Counted from the first letter of the stretch, positions 39,671 to 51,268 are shown. The stretch is DNA of 64,000 nucleotides from an uncultured Aquimarina sp. (GCA_947496705.1 CANMDW010000009.1:105285-169284); one strand, 5' to 3'. The notes: generated by a model from the letters alone, not told the origin. Translations and numbers: made by a program.

Positions 39671-42664
39671 ATGAAAAAACTATTAATATCACTCGCGGTG
39701 ATATTGGGCACTATTACTTCTTATTCTCAAGAGTATTTCCCAAAAAATGACGGGGTCAAAACCACCGATTCCAATTACACCGTATTCAAAAACGCAACGA
39801 TTCATACCACTCCGGATACTGAAATCAAAAATGGGACTTTAGTGATCCAGAAAGGTAAAATTGTACAAGTCGGGACCTCTGTAACAATTCCTGCCAATAG
39901 TGTAGTGGTCGACCTGAAAGGAAAACATATCTATGCTTCTTTTATAGATCCGTTTACCAATTTTGGTATCGAAAAACCCAAATCGCAAGCAGGTAATTTT
40001 TTTAGATCAGGCGGGCAACCGCAGTGGGAAACAAAACGAGAAGGGTATTATTGGAACGAACATATACGGCCAGAAACCAACTCGCTCACTCATTTTAAAT
40101 ATGACAATAAAAAAGCTGCCGAATATGTAAAAGAAGGATTTGGAGTCGTAAATACCCATATGCCCGATGGTATTGTAAGAGGTACCGGGTTATTGGTAGC
40201 TTTAAATAATGATGGAACCGAAGGCGAGCGACTGCTTAGTGATCGATCTTCTCAATTTTTATCATTTACAAAAAGCAATAAAAGCAAACAGGTATATCCC
40301 ACTTCTTTAATGGGGGCCATGGCATTATTGCGTCAAATGTATTTGGATGCCGATTGGTATGCTTCCGGTAAAGCAGATAATAAAGATTTATCGCTCGAAG
40401 CATTAAACAGAAATAAAAACTTACCTCAAATCTTTGAGGCCGGGAGCCGTATCAATGGTTTTAGAGCAGATAAGATTGCCGACGAGTTTAATAAGCAATA
40501 TATTATCGTCGGTGGTGGCGATGAATACGCCCGAATCGATAAGGTAAAAGCCACTAATGCCAACTATATTATTCCGCTTAACTTTCCCGACGCCTATGAT
40601 GTATCCGACCCGTATATGGCTACTATGGTAAGCCTTGGGGATATGCGCCACTGGAACCAGGCACCAACAAATCCTTCGGTTTTGGCAAAAAATGGAGTGA
40701 CGTTCTCTATAACTACCCATAAACTGAAAAAGGTAGCAGACCTCAACACCAGATTGATGAAAGCTATCGAGCATGGGCTGGACAAAAAGACCGCCCTGGC
40801 AGCTTTAACCACTGTTCCTGCGCAGATTTTAGGAAAAAGTGATCACCTGGGAAGTATTAAAAAAGGGGCGTATGCAAATTTTTTAATTACGAAAGGTGAA
40901 TTGTTTTCAAAAGATAATATCATATATGAAAACTGGGTGCAAGGCCATAAGAATGTCATTAATGATATGACCGCCAAAGATATTAACGGTACCTACGAAT
41001 TGACCGTTGCCGGAAAGACCTATGAGCTGTCTATTTCCGGAAAACCCGACAAACCTAAAGCCGAAATAAAACTGGGGGAAACAAAACTGGGTGCTAAACT
41101 GACTTATAAAGATGATTGGGTAGCTCTTACATTTACTGGTGCAGACTCTACCAAAACAGAATATACCAGGGTAGTAACTGCTATGACAGATACTCCAGCT
41201 TTTTGGAGTGGTAAAGCTATTCTTCCCAATGGAGCAGAAACTACATTCTCTGCCAAAAAGAAACCAAAAGAGGCTTCAGACAAAAAAGAAGGTAAAAAAC
41301 CTGCCGATAAAAAGGAAAAACCAGAGGTACTTCCTGTTGTATATCCTAATATCGCCTATGGTAGTTCACAATTACCAAAATCTGAGAATATTTTATTTAA
41401 AAATGCAACCGTGTGGACCAATGAATCTGAGGGTATTCTTACCGAAGCAGATGTATTGGTAAAAAATGGTAAGATTGCTGCAGTTGGTAAAAATCTAAAT
41501 GCCGGAGGCGCAAAAACAATTGATGCCACAGGAAAACATATTACTGCCGGTGTTATTGATGAGCATTCACATATCGCAGCAGCAGCCATTAATGAAGCCG
41601 GACATAATTCTTCTGCCGAAGTAACCATAGAAGATGTAGTTTCTCCAGATGATATTAACATCTATAGAAATCTGGCAGGCGGTGTTACTTCTATCCAGAT
41701 ATTACACGGTTCTGCCAATCCTATAGGTGGTCGTTCTGCTATTATAAAACTAAAATGGGGAGAAAGCGCAGATAACTTAATTTATACTAACACTCCCAAA
41801 TTTATCAAATTTGCACTCGGAGAGAATGTAAAACAAAGTAATTGGGGAAGTACCACACGATTCCCACAATCACGAATGGGTGTTGAGCAATTATATATGG
41901 ATTACTTCTCGCGTGCCACAGCATATGAAAAACTGAAAAAGAGCGGTAAACCCTATCGCAAGGATACCGAAATGGAAACATTGGTAGAAATCCTAAATGG
42001 TCAACGCTACATCAGTTGTCACTCTTATGTGCAAAGTGAAATTAACATGCTGATGAAGGTTGCCGAAAAATTCGGTTTCAGAGTAAATACCTTCACGCAT
42101 ATACTGGAAGGATATAAGGTAGCCGATAAAATGGCAGCTCATGGTGTTGGAGGATCAACCTTCTCAGATTGGTGGGCCTATAAATTTGAGGTAAACGATG
42201 CAATTCCTTACAATGCCACCATTATGCATAATCAGGGAGTAGTAACTGCAATCAATAGCGATGATGCAGAGATGTCCCGTCGCTTGAACCAGGAAGCAGC
42301 AAAGTCAGTGAAATACGGTGGAGTGTCTGAAGAAGATGCATTAAAGTTTGTAACATTAAATCCGGCAAAATTACTGCATATTGATGATCGTGTAGGAAGT
42401 ATCAAAGTGGGTAAAGATGCAGATTTGGTACTATGGACAGACCATCCGCTTTCTGTTTACGCCAAAGCCGAAAAAACGATGATCGAAGGAGCCATCTATT
42501 TTGAGCTCGATAAAGACAAAGCCATGAGGAAATCTATTGCTGCAGAACGTAATAAACTTTCTTCAATGATGCTAAAAGCCAAAAACAATGGTTTAAAAAT
42601 ACAGCCACCAAAGAAAAAGGAGAAACAACATTTTGACTGTGAGACGTTGGAAACAATTCACTAA
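39671..42664 (+). CDS. Two-domain amidohydrolase family protein, secreted
   Basis: Signal peptide; GKHITAGVIDEHSHIAAAAINE; NPAKLLHIDDRVGSIKVGKDADLVLW. Confidence 0.9.
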   Translation: MKKLLISLAVILGTITSYSQEYFPKNDGVKTTDSNYTVFKNATIHTTPDTEIKNGTLVIQKGKIVQVGTSVTIPANSVVVDLKGKHIYASFIDPFTNFGIEKPKSQAGNFFRSGGQPQWETKREGYYWNEHIRPETNSLTHFKYDNKKAAEYVKEGFGVVNTHMPDGIVRGTGLLVALNNDGTEGERLLSDRSSQFLSFTKSNKSKQVYPTSLMGAMALLRQMYLDADWYASGKADNKDLSLEALNRNKNLPQIFEAGSRINGFRADKIADEFNKQYIIVGGGDEYARIDKVKATNANYIIPLNFPDAYDVSDPYMATMVSLGDMRHWNQAPTNPSVLAKNGVTFSITTHKLKKVADLNTRLMKAIEHGLDKKTALAALTTVPAQILGKSDHLGSIKKGAYANFLITKGELFSKDNIIYENWVQGHKNVINDMTAKDINGTYELTVAGKTYELSISGKPDKPKAEIKLGETKLGAKLTYKDDWVALTFTGADSTKTEYTRVVTAMTDTPAFWSGKAILPNGAETTFSAKKKPKEASDKKEGKKPADKKEKPEVLPVVYPNIAYGSSQLPKSENILFKNATVWTNESEGILTEADVLVKNGKIAAVGKNLNAGGAKTIDATGKHITAGVIDEHSHIAAAAINEAGHNSSAEVTIEDVVSPDDINIYRNLAGGVTSIQILHGSANPIGGRSAIIKLKWGESADNLIYTNTPKFIKFALGENVKQSNWGSTTRFPQSRMGVEQLYMDYFSRATAYEKLKKSGKPYRKDTEMETLVEILNGQRYISCHSYVQSEINMLMKVAEKFGFRVNTFTHILEGYKVADKMAAHGVGGSTFSDWWAYKFEVNDAIPYNATIMHNQGVVTAINSDDAEMSRRLNQEAAKSVKYGGVSEEDALKFVTLNPAKLLHIDDRVGSIKVGKDADLVLWTDHPLSVYAKAEKTMIEGAIYFELDKDKAMRKSIAAERNKLSSMMLKAKNNGLKIQPPKKKEKQHFDCETLETIH

Positions 42665-42726
42665 AACATCATAAAATCCAGGCCTGTGAGGTTTTAAAAA
42701 TCTCACAGGTCTCAAAGTAACAAAAC

Positions 42727-44022
42727 ATGAAAAAAATAATATATATACTAACGCTGCTGTTTGTTTTTTCCTTCGGAAAGATAACTGCACAACAAACCCC
42801 TGCCAAAAATCAAGTTGAAGCAATAACCATAACAGGAGCTACAGCACATATTGGGAATGGAGAAGTAATAGAAAATAGTATCATCACTTTTGAAAACGGA
42901 AAAATAACAGCCATAGGTGCTGCGGGTAGTGCCTCTCCCAAAGGAACAATAATCGATGCTTCAGGAAAACACGTATATCCCGGGTTTATTGCCCCAAATT
43001 CAACATTGGGTTTGGTAGAGATCAGTGCTGTAAGAGCATCAGATGATGATAGTGAAATGGGGACATTCAATCCACACGTACGCAGCATTATTGCTTACAA
43101 TGCAGAGAGTAAAATTGTAGAAAGTATGCGCCCAAATGGCGTGCTTATGGCTCAGGTCACCCCAAGAGGCGGAACAATTTGCGGAACCTCATCTATTGTA
43201 CAACTAGATGCCTGGAACTGGGAGGATGCAGCGATAAAATTGGATGATGGTGTTCATGTAAACTGGCCGAATACCTTTACACAGGGACGCTGGTGGATGG
43301 GAGAAGAACCCGGGTTTAAGCCCAACAAAGAGTATACAAAGCAAGTAACCAAACTAGTAGATTTCTTCAATCAGGCAAAAGCTTCTATACAATCCAATAA
43401 CGCATCCATAAATCTACCTCATCTTGCTATGAAAGGTGTTTTTGACGCAACAAAGACATTGTTTGTGAATGTAGGAACTGAAAAAGCAATATTAGATGTT
43501 ATTACTTTTGCAAAAGAAAACCAGATTAAAAAATTAGTTTTGGTAGGTGCAGATGAAGCATCTAAAGTAGCAATGCAGTTAAAACAAAATAATATTTCCG
43601 TTTTAATCAAAAGAACACATACTACTCCTAACTTTGAAGATGACGATTACGATCTTCCTTATAAAAATGCAAAACTGTTAATGGATGCCGGAGTATTGGT
43701 TGCTTTACAGAACAGTGGAAGAATGGAACGTGCCAATGCGAGAAATCTTCCGTTTCAGGCAGGAACCGTTGCTGCTCATGGATTGGATAAAGAAAAAGCT
43801 TTACAACTTATTACCGGTAACAGTGCTAAGATCTTGGGCATAGATGATATTGCCGGAACATTAGAAGTAGGTAAAGATGCAACACTATTTATAAGTATTG
43901 GTGACGCTTTGGATATGAGAACCAATCAATTGGAAAAAGCCTTTATTCAAGGACGTGATATTAGCCTCGAAAGTCACCAAACCAAGCTTTGGAAACGATA
44001 TAGTGATAAATATGGGCAATAG
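42727..44022 (+). CDS. Amidohydrolase family protein, secreted
   Basis: GKHVYPGFIAPNSTLGL; NSAKILGIDDIAGTLEVGKDATLFI. Confidence 0.87.
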   Translation: MKKIIYILTLLFVFSFGKITAQQTPAKNQVEAITITGATAHIGNGEVIENSIITFENGKITAIGAAGSASPKGTIIDASGKHVYPGFIAPNSTLGLVEISAVRASDDDSEMGTFNPHVRSIIAYNAESKIVESMRPNGVLMAQVTPRGGTICGTSSIVQLDAWNWEDAAIKLDDGVHVNWPNTFTQGRWWMGEEPGFKPNKEYTKQVTKLVDFFNQAKASIQSNNASINLPHLAMKGVFDATKTLFVNVGTEKAILDVITFAKENQIKKLVLVGADEASKVAMQLKQNNISVLIKRTHTTPNFEDDDYDLPYKNAKLLMDAGVLVALQNSGRMERANARNLPFQAGTVAAHGLDKEKALQLITGNSAKILGIDDIAGTLEVGKDATLFISIGDALDMRTNQLEKAFIQGRDISLESHQTKLWKRYSDKYGQ

Positions 44023-44026
44023 AAAA

Positions 44027-44062
44027 TAAGACCTTCAAAACTTTAAAACCTTGAAGGTCTTA
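44027..44062. terminator. Hairpin between convergent genes
   Basis: taagaccttcaa - aactttaaaacc - ttgaaggtctta, 12-bp stem. Confidence 0.6.
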
Positions 44063-44067
44063 CATAT

Positions 44068-45189
44068 CTATTTTCTAAACTCCTTTATATCCTCAAGAGC
44101 ACTCACCAGCATATTGACATGATTGAGGGTACAACTTTCACCCATAATCCCGATCCTCCAGATTTTACCGGCAAAAGCTCCCAATCCACCTCCCACTTCG
44201 ATATTATAATCATGAAGCAATTTTGAGCGGATTAAAGCTTCATCATTTCCTTCTGGTAAGAATACTGAGTTTAAGTTAGGTAAACGATATTGTTCTTCAA
44301 CCAAATATCTAAAACCTAAAGCTTCTAGTTTTGTTTTTAACACCTCATGAACTTGCTGATGGCGTTTCCAGCGATTTTGAAGCCCTTCTTCCAATACAAT
44401 TCGTAAAGATTCCCGCAATGCAAATATCGAAGACACTGGCGCCGTATGATGATAGGCTCGTTTGGCTCCTCCCCAGTAATTTTTTACTAAACTTAGGTCT
44501 AAAAACCAACTTTGTACTTTGGTTTTTCTGTTTTCTAACACTTTTACCGCTCTATCAGAAAAACTCACTGGCGACAATCCTGGTGGTGCACTCAAACATT
44601 TTTGCGTTCCGGTGTAGATGGCATCGATATCCCAATTATCAACGCTAAGCTCGATTCCACAATATGACGTTACGGCATCCACCATCAATAGGCTACCTGC
44701 ATTATGTACCAGATCACTGATTTCTTTAATGGGTTGTAGCGCTCCGGTAGAGGTTTCTGCATGCACCAGGGCTACTAATTTTGGCTTCGGACATTTCTCC
44801 AGGGCTTTTTTGATATCCTCTGTTGAAACTACTGTTCCCCATGCGACCTCTATTTTATGAACTGTTGCTCTGCAACGTTCTGCAATATCAGCCATGCGAC
44901 CTCCAAAAACCCCGTTAATGCAAATGATTACCTCATCACCAGGTTCTAATAAGTTGACCAGGCAGGTTTCCATACCTGCACTCCCGGGAGCAGAAACCAC
45001 AAACGTTACATGGTTTTTGGTAATAAAAGTATCCTGCACCATGGTTTTTACCTCATCCATAACCGTCACAAACTCTGGGTCCAGATGTCCGATTAATGGT
45101 GTAGACATGGCTTTAAGTACTCGCGGATGTGCATCAGAAGGGCCTGGCCCCATTAAAATTCTATTGCTTGTGTTGAGTTCTTGATACAT
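44068..45189 (-). CDS. Class V aminotransferase (alanine-glyoxylate / serine-pyruvate type)
   Basis: LMGPGPSDAHPRVLKAMSTPLIGHLDPEF; DAIYTGTQKCLSAPPGLSPV. Confidence 0.92.
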   Translation of the reverse strand: MYQELNTSNRILMGPGPSDAHPRVLKAMSTPLIGHLDPEFVTVMDEVKTMVQDTFITKNHVTFVVSAPGSAGMETCLVNLLEPGDEVIICINGVFGGRMADIAERCRATVHKIEVAWGTVVSTEDIKKALEKCPKPKLVALVHAETSTGALQPIKEISDLVHNAGSLLMVDAVTSYCGIELSVDNWDIDAIYTGTQKCLSAPPGLSPVSFSDRAVKVLENRKTKVQSWFLDLSLVKNYWGGAKRAYHHTAPVSSIFALRESLRIVLEEGLQNRWKRHQQVHEVLKTKLEALGFRYLVEEQYRLPNLNSVFLPEGNDEALIRSKLLHDYNIEVGGGLGAFAGKIWRIGIMGESCTLNHVNMLVSALEDIKEFRK

Positions 45190-45401
45190 AAAATTCTGTG
45201 TTAGTTTGGTGTACTATATCGTTTTCGTAAAATTAGGGAATTTCAAAAGTTCGTATTCTCTATCTCCATCCTATTTTGGGTTAAAACGCCCTTAAAATTG
45301 ACAATTCAATAATCAATATGAGAAATTACTTTGATAAAGTATCATATCCCAAAAATTGAGAGTTCATTTTTATCAAAAAAAATATTTTCATATAAAAGAA
45401 A

Positions 45402-45429
45402 ACCTACCAAATACACATATTTGGTAGGT
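45402..45429 (-). terminator. Putative rho-independent terminator
   Basis: acctaccaaata - caca - tatttggtaggt downstream of 45453-46262. Confidence 0.6.
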
Positions 45430-45452
45430 CATAGTACATATCGTTAGAAATG

Positions 45453-46262
45453 TTATAGCGTTTTTTCTTTTTCAATAACAGGTTTTTCAAACAAAGAGGA
45501 TGAAGGTTTTTCTTTGTTTGCTATTGCATTCACAAAATTTCTTTCACTTTTAACCTCTCCCACTACACCCTCTTTGTATGCTCTCCATTTAAGGGTTTTT
45601 GGCAGCAATAATCCATTCACATTATTCCAGTCTGCATATTCAATTAACTTTATTTTTTCACTAGCTTCTTTACTAAAAAAAGTTACTGTATATCCTAAAA
45701 ATTTCATCTGATGTGTAGCTTCATCATAATATAAAAAATAATTATCCTTTGGAGAATCCCCTACTCCGTCACTATAGGAAATCTTATACCCTACATAGGA
45801 TTTGTCTTCAACTTTAAGGTCGCTCACTTTTTCATATGAGATCCCATCATCACCCAGCACAAAGGGCATTGCATAAAAGTAGAACATTAAATTATGATAG
45901 AAGCGAGGGTTTCCTTTAAAAGCTGTAGAGTCTTCTTGCACCAACCAGGCTTCTTTACCATCAAAACCCAGGGAAAATTTATCGGTCTCTATTCTTGCAT
46001 GACGTGTTTTGAGATCTGTGGTGTGCTTTTCGTTACCTTCTGGTTTAACAATTTCAAAAACAAGGCTATTCATCTGGTCAAATGCCTGAATACCGCCATG
46101 GGCTTTAAACACAGCCGTAATGTCATCAGGAAAATTCTCAGATCGATCTGGTATTACCTCCTGTTCAGGTTCTTCCTGAAGTTGGTTTTCTTTTTCTGAA
46201 GTAGCTTTTTGGTTACACGATATTAAAAGAGTGCATGCAAAAAATGTAATTAGATTTTTCAT
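45453..46262 (-). CDS. Hypothetical lipoprotein (DUF6503-like)
   Basis: LLISC lipobox; IQAFDQMNSLVFEI; family name tentative. Confidence 0.65.
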   Translation of the reverse strand: MKNLITFFACTLLISCNQKATSEKENQLQEEPEQEVIPDRSENFPDDITAVFKAHGGIQAFDQMNSLVFEIVKPEGNEKHTTDLKTRHARIETDKFSLGFDGKEAWLVQEDSTAFKGNPRFYHNLMFYFYAMPFVLGDDGISYEKVSDLKVEDKSYVGYKISYSDGVGDSPKDNYFLYYDEATHQMKFLGYTVTFFSKEASEKIKLIEYADWNNVNGLLLPKTLKWRAYKEGVVGEVKSERNFVNAIANKEKPSSSLFEKPVIEKEKTL

Positions 46263-46330
46263 TATAGTAAGATTATGATTGTGTTTTAAAAAGCAAATAG
46301 TCGAAGTACATACATAACCTTACATAAAAT

Positions 46331-47650
46331 TTAAGTTTTCTGCTTTTTCTTTTTTGCTGCTGGAAATAATACATTATTCAAAATCAAACGGTATCCCGGA
46401 GAATTAGGATGCAGCTCTAATTGTGTCTTTGGGTCCCCTACTCTATGTGTATAATCTTCGGGGTCGTGACCTCCATAAAAGGTAAAGAACCCTTTTCCTT
46501 TTATCCCATGTATGTATCGAGCTTCATTATTTGTTTTATTCTCTCCAAGTACCAAAACATTGGATTTAATCTCATTGGGATTATAGGCTGTGGTTTGCCC
46601 CATAAATCCTTTGACCAATGCTGTATGATTCTGGCATAGCATGGTGGGTATTGGATCCCATTTTGCCGAAAAATCCATCAATGTAAAATAATCTGTGGTT
46701 TTTGAAATACGGCGGTTTCTTGTCATATCTATTGAGGAAAACTCATATACATTTGGGCTGCGTTCGAGTGTAAAATTCTTGAATGCAAAGGTTTTCCCAT
46801 AATCTATCTTAGATTGATACCCTGGTTCACTGGGGTCACCATCAAACATGGGTTCACAGATATCTACTCCTTCTGCAGATAAAGCAATTTCAAAACTGTC
46901 GGTAGCACTGCACATAGCAAACATAAATCCACCACCTACCACATAATCTCTAATCTTAAGAGCTACAGCCAGTTTTTCTTGAGAAACCTTTTGATATCCC
47001 AATGCTTTTGCCAACTTTTCGGCTTCAGCTTTTTCCTTTATATACCAGGGAGCTGCTCTGTATGAAGCATAGAATTTACCATACTGCCCTGTAAAATCCT
47101 CATGATGCAAGTGTAACCAATCATATAGAATTAGGTTATCTTCAAGCACCTCTTTGTCATATACCGTTTCATAAGGGATCTCTGCAAAGGTTAATACCAT
47201 GGTCACAGCATCGTCCCAGGGTTGGTTTCCTTTTGGAGAATATACAGCTATCTTTGGAGCTTTTTCCAACACTACGGCTTCCATGTTCTGAGAAGGGCTA
47301 CTAATTTCTTCTAGTATCTCATTGGTTTTGTCATTGCTTAACACTTCATATGAAACGCCTCGAATAGTACATTCCTTTCTAATATCGTCTGTATCGGGTA
47401 AAAGAAAAGACCCTCCTCTATAATTCAACAACCACTTTACTTTGAGATCTTTACTTAACGTCCAATAAGTAATCCCATAGGCCTTTAAGTGGTTCTGCTG
47501 CCCATCAGCATCCATAGGAATCAATACGTATGAAGCATAAGCATGGAAACTAAACAAAAAAACAATACCATAAAGCAAAGAAAACTTTACGCTATTGTTT
47601 AAAAAAGATTGTATTTTAAAAAGGTACATCATCATCATCGTTAGAGTCAT
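46331..47650 (-). CDS. Protein usually annotated asparagine synthetase B in flavobacteria; secreted
   Basis: YVLIPMDADGQQNHLKAYGITYW; true start is probably a few codons downstream because this ORF overlaps dnaB. Confidence 0.7.
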   Translation of the reverse strand: MTLTMMMMYLFKIQSFLNNSVKFSLLYGIVFLFSFHAYASYVLIPMDADGQQNHLKAYGITYWTLSKDLKVKWLLNYRGGSFLLPDTDDIRKECTIRGVSYEVLSNDKTNEILEEISSPSQNMEAVVLEKAPKIAVYSPKGNQPWDDAVTMVLTFAEIPYETVYDKEVLEDNLILYDWLHLHHEDFTGQYGKFYASYRAAPWYIKEKAEAEKLAKALGYQKVSQEKLAVALKIRDYVVGGGFMFAMCSATDSFEIALSAEGVDICEPMFDGDPSEPGYQSKIDYGKTFAFKNFTLERSPNVYEFSSIDMTRNRRISKTTDYFTLMDFSAKWDPIPTMLCQNHTALVKGFMGQTTAYNPNEIKSNVLVLGENKTNNEARYIHGIKGKGFFTFYGGHDPEDYTHRVGDPKTQLELHPNSPGYRLILNNVLFPAAKKKKQKT

Positions 47651-49160
47651 TTATACTACTTCCGAAAGCTTCATCTGCACTAGGGAGATGACTTGCGCCA
47701 AATGGCTCATCGTCTTCTCCTTCATTCATTTTAGAATGAAACTCAAAAGGTGTACTAAAATCATCTAAGTTATCAAATTTCCCTAAGTGACCAATGAATT
47801 TTAACCTAATATTGTCCAAACCACCATTACGGTGCTTTGCCACTATGAATTCTCCCTGACCTTGCGTAGGTGATCTTTCTTCGTCATCCCACTCATCAAT
47901 TTTATAATATTCGGGTCTGTAAATAAATGATACAATATCTGCATCTTGTTCGATTGCACCAGATTCCCGAAGGTCACTAAGTAGTGGTCTTTTGCTGCCT
48001 CCACGAGTTTCTACGGCACGCGACAGCTGTGATAAGGCAATTACCGGTACATTTAATTCTTTGGCAAGTGCTTTTAAGTTACGGGAAATTGTGGAGATTT
48101 CTTGTTCACGATTTCCATTTTTACCAGTTCCTCCTGCTGTCATTAATTGTAAATAATCGATTACAATCATTTTGATGCCATGTTGAGAAGATAAACGTCG
48201 GGCTTTTGCTCTGAGGTCAAAAATTGATAGCGAAGGGGTATCATCTATAAAGAGTGGTGCTTTTTCGAGATCTTTTACTTTAACATTAAGCTGTTCCCAC
48301 TCATGTTTTTCGAGTTTACCGGTACGCAATTTTTCTGAAGAAAGGCCAGTTTCTGAAGAAATGAGACGTGTAATTAATTGTACCGATGACATCTCTAATG
48401 AGAAGAAAGCCACAGGTATATTTTGCCCAACTGCCATATTTCTGGCCATAGAAAGGGTCAAAGCGGTTTTACCCATACCCGGACGGGCAGCCACAATGAT
48501 CAAATCACTGGGCTGCCATCCCGAAGTCAATTTGTCTAGCTTATCGAAACCAGACGGGATTCCACTTAAACCTTCTTTGTTTGAAATCTCCTGTATTTTT
48601 TTCTTTGCCTGAATTACCAAATTCTGTGCAGTTTCTGTAGATCTTTTGATATTCCCTTGTGTTACCTCATACAATCTGGATTCTGCCATATCCAAAAGAT
48701 CAAAAACATCGGTAGTTTCATCATATGATTCTTCAATAATCTCATTAGAGATCTTAATCAAACTACGCTGAATATATTTTTGAAGAATAATGCGTGCATG
48801 AAACTCAATATGTGCAGAAGAGGCTACTTTTTGGGTTAATTGAATCAGGTAATAGTCTCCTCCTGCCATTTCTAGTCTGGCATCCTTCTTCAATTGGCTA
48901 GAAACCGTTAATAAGTCTATCGGCTCAGAGTTTTCAAAGAGTTTATAAATTGCTTCGAAGATATATTGATGTGCTTCCCGATAAAAGACATCGGGATTAA
49001 GAATGTCGATAATTTCATCAACTCCTTTTTTATCAATCATCATTGCCCCAATCACAACTTCCTCTAAATCAACTGCTTGAGGAGGTATTTTTCCTTTCTC
49101 AAGCGAAATTACGTTCCCCCGATCGTAATTTACCTTCTGAGCCTGCTGTACTTTTTCCAT
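47616..49160 (-). CDS. dnaB: Replicative DNA helicase
   Basis: VDLEEVVIGAMM; IVAARPGMGKTALTLSMARN; VIDYLQLM; LSDLRESGAIEQDADIV; start set to MEKVQQ. Confidence 0.95.
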   Translation of the reverse strand: MEKVQQAQKVNYDRGNVISLEKGKIPPQAVDLEEVVIGAMMIDKKGVDEIIDILNPDVFYREAHQYIFEAIYKLFENSEPIDLLTVSSQLKKDARLEMAGGDYYLIQLTQKVASSAHIEFHARIILQKYIQRSLIKISNEIIEESYDETTDVFDLLDMAESRLYEVTQGNIKRSTETAQNLVIQAKKKIQEISNKEGLSGIPSGFDKLDKLTSGWQPSDLIIVAARPGMGKTALTLSMARNMAVGQNIPVAFFSLEMSSVQLITRLISSETGLSSEKLRTGKLEKHEWEQLNVKVKDLEKAPLFIDDTPSLSIFDLRAKARRLSSQHGIKMIVIDYLQLMTAGGTGKNGNREQEISTISRNLKALAKELNVPVIALSQLSRAVETRGGSKRPLLSDLRESGAIEQDADIVSFIYRPEYYKIDEWDDEERSPTQGQGEFIVAKHRNGGLDNIRLKFIGHLGKFDNLDDFSTPFEFHSKMNEGEDDEPFGASHLPSADEAFGSSINDSNDDDDVPF

Positions 49161-49270
49161 AACTACGAATGTAAACAAATTGTAAAGAGATGCACTCAAA
49201 TACAAAGATACGAATGTCCACCGGTCTTCAACAAATGAACTGTTAATAAGTCTGTTTTATTGTTAACAAA

Positions 49271-49304
49271 CACAAAAAAATCTGAAGTGTCGTACTTCAG
49301 ATTT
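49271..49304 (-). terminator. Putative rho-independent terminator of accA
   Basis: aaatctgaagt - gtcgt - acttcagattt with T-run on minus strand. Confidence 0.65.
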
Positions 49305-49329
49305 AGGGTAATAAGTGATTCTTTAGGGG

Positions 49330-50283
49330 TTACCCTTTAAAAACTCCCATACTGCTGTATTTATCCATACGCTTTTCAACGAGTTCTTCTGGTGATAAGT
49401 TTTTAAGTTCCTCATAAGACATCAAAATTTTATCTCTTACGGTTTTAAATATTCTTTCGCGATCACTATGTGCTCCCCCCAAGGGTTCTTTTACTATTTC
49501 ATCAATCAATTTTTGTCTCTTCATATCTGCAGCAGTAAGCTTTAATGCTTCGGCTGCCTGTTCTTTAAATTCCCAACTTCTCCATAAGATCGATGAACAA
49601 GATTCTGGAGAAATTACCGAGTACCATGTGTTTTCGAGCATCAATACTTTATCTCCCACTCCAATCCCCAATGCTCCACCACTGGCTCCTTCGCCAATAA
49701 TTACTACAATGATCGGAACCTTAAGACGGGTCATTTCCAGAATATTTCGGGCAATCGCTTCTCCCTGGCCTCGTTCTTCGGCTTCCAATCCGGGATATGC
49801 TCCGGGGGTATCGATAAAACTAACTACGGGAATATTAAACTTCTCGGCACTCTTCATTAACCTTAATGCTTTACGGTATCCTTCGGGGTTTGCCATTCCA
49901 AAATTACGATACTGTCTGGTTTTGGTGTTATACCCTTTCTGCTGCCCGATAAACATAAAGCTTTGATCTCCAATCTTTCCTAAACCTCCAATCATCGCCT
50001 TATCATCGCGTACATTTCTGTCTCCATGCAATTCTAAAAAAGATTCACCACATATAGCATCTACATAATCCAGTGTATAAGGCCTGGACGGATGTCTTGA
50101 CAGCTGAACCCGCTGCCAGGGTGTAAGGCTTTTGTATATTTCCTTTTTGGTGTCTTTCAGTTTTTTCTCGATCTGCTTACAGGTCTCTGTAACGTCTACT
50201 TCACTCTCTGCACCTATTGCGCAAGCTTTCTCAAATTGTTCTTCAAGCTCTTTTATAGGGAGTTCAAATTCTAAATATTCCAT
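49330..50283 (-). CDS. accA: Acetyl-CoA carboxylase carboxyltransferase subunit alpha
   Basis: [41 protein letters not shown]. Confidence 0.96.
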   Translation of the reverse strand: MEYLEFELPIKELEEQFEKACAIGAESEVDVTETCKQIEKKLKDTKKEIYKSLTPWQRVQLSRHPSRPYTLDYVDAICGESFLELHGDRNVRDDKAMIGGLGKIGDQSFMFIGQQKGYNTKTRQYRNFGMANPEGYRKALRLMKSAEKFNIPVVSFIDTPGAYPGLEAEERGQGEAIARNILEMTRLKVPIIVVIIGEGASGGALGIGVGDKVLMLENTWYSVISPESCSSILWRSWEFKEQAAEALKLTAADMKRQKLIDEIVKEPLGGAHSDRERIFKTVRDKILMSYEELKNLSPEELVEKRMDKYSSMGVFKG

Positions 50284-50335
50284 AATCAAGAATATAATTT
50301 ATGTTAACTAGGGTTAGCTGACAAATATAAAAACT

Positions 50336-51268
50336 TTACTTCGTAATGTTGTGCAAAGTTGGTGGTCTTTTTCTTTTTTTAGCATTTTTGAATATTCCAT
50401 TCAGTAGTACTGTTCCCAATATTATACATGCTCCATAATAAAATTGAGGGCTCATCTTTTCCTGCTCACCAAAAATCAAAAACGCCAATACTATTCCATA
50501 AACAGGTTCCAAATTAACTGTTAGCATTACGGTATAAGGGCTTAAATATTTCATTACATGTACAGAACCTATAAATGCATAAGCCGTACAGAATGAAGCT
50601 AACAACAACAGGTACATCCAGTCGGAAACCGATACCTGGAAAAATGAAATGGCGAAACCTTCATTTTCGGCACCAAAAATAGTGATGCCAAATAGGTATA
50701 TAGTAATCACTCCTACCCCACTTACCAATTCGTAAAAAGAAATCATAGATGGATTATGCTGTTGTACCATTTTTCCATTAATTATTGCAAAAACTGAAGC
50801 TAAAAACGCAGAACATAGTGCATACACAATACCTGCAGCATACTCTGTTTCCACATTAAAAATGATATATAATCCTGTAATTACCAAAATTCCAAAAAGC
50901 ACTTCGTACCATATGAGTTTTCTCTTGTATATTATCGGCTCCAGAATAGAAGTAAAAAAAGCTCCTGTAGATAACATTGCTAGTGTTATAGATACATTGG
51001 AGGCTTTTATTGCGGCAAAAAAGGTAATCCAGTGCAAAGCAATAACTACCCCTGCGAAAGAAAGTGTAAAAAACAATCTTCTGGTGATCCTGAGTGATGT
51101 TTTCTTTACACAAATATATAGGTATATAAATCCTGAAGCTAGCAGCATTCTATACCATACCAGAGGTAACGCATCGATTGATATTAATTCTCCCAATATG
51201 GCCGTAAACCCCCAAACAAATATGATAAAATGCAGATGAAGGTAGTTTTGCAGTTTAACGTTTGGCAT
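50336..51268 (-). CDS. DMT/EamA family transporter
   Basis: About 10 TM segments; LNLEPVYGIVLAFLIFGEQ; start trimmed to MPNVKLQ. Confidence 0.87.
   Translation of the reverse strand: MPNVKLQNYLHLHFIIFVWGFTAILGELISIDALPLVWYRMLLASGFIYLYICVKKTSLRITRRLFFTLSFAGVVIALHWITFFAAIKASNVSITLAMLSTGAFFTSILEPIIYKRKLIWYEVLFGILVITGLYIIFNVETEYAAGIVYALCSAFLASVFAIINGKMVQQHNPSMISFYELVSGVGVITIYLFGITIFGAENEGFAISFFQVSVSDWMYLLLLASFCTAYAFIGSVHVMKYLSPYTVMLTVNLEPVYGIVLAFLIFGEQEKMSPQFYYGACIILGTVLLNGIFKNAKKRKRPPTLHNITK

Noticed and set aside
44894-45184. Plus-strand ORFs across 44331-45184
   Set aside because: Antisense shadow frames of the class V aminotransferase.
50862-51239. 125-aa plus-strand ORF
   Set aside because: Antisense to the EamA transporter gene.
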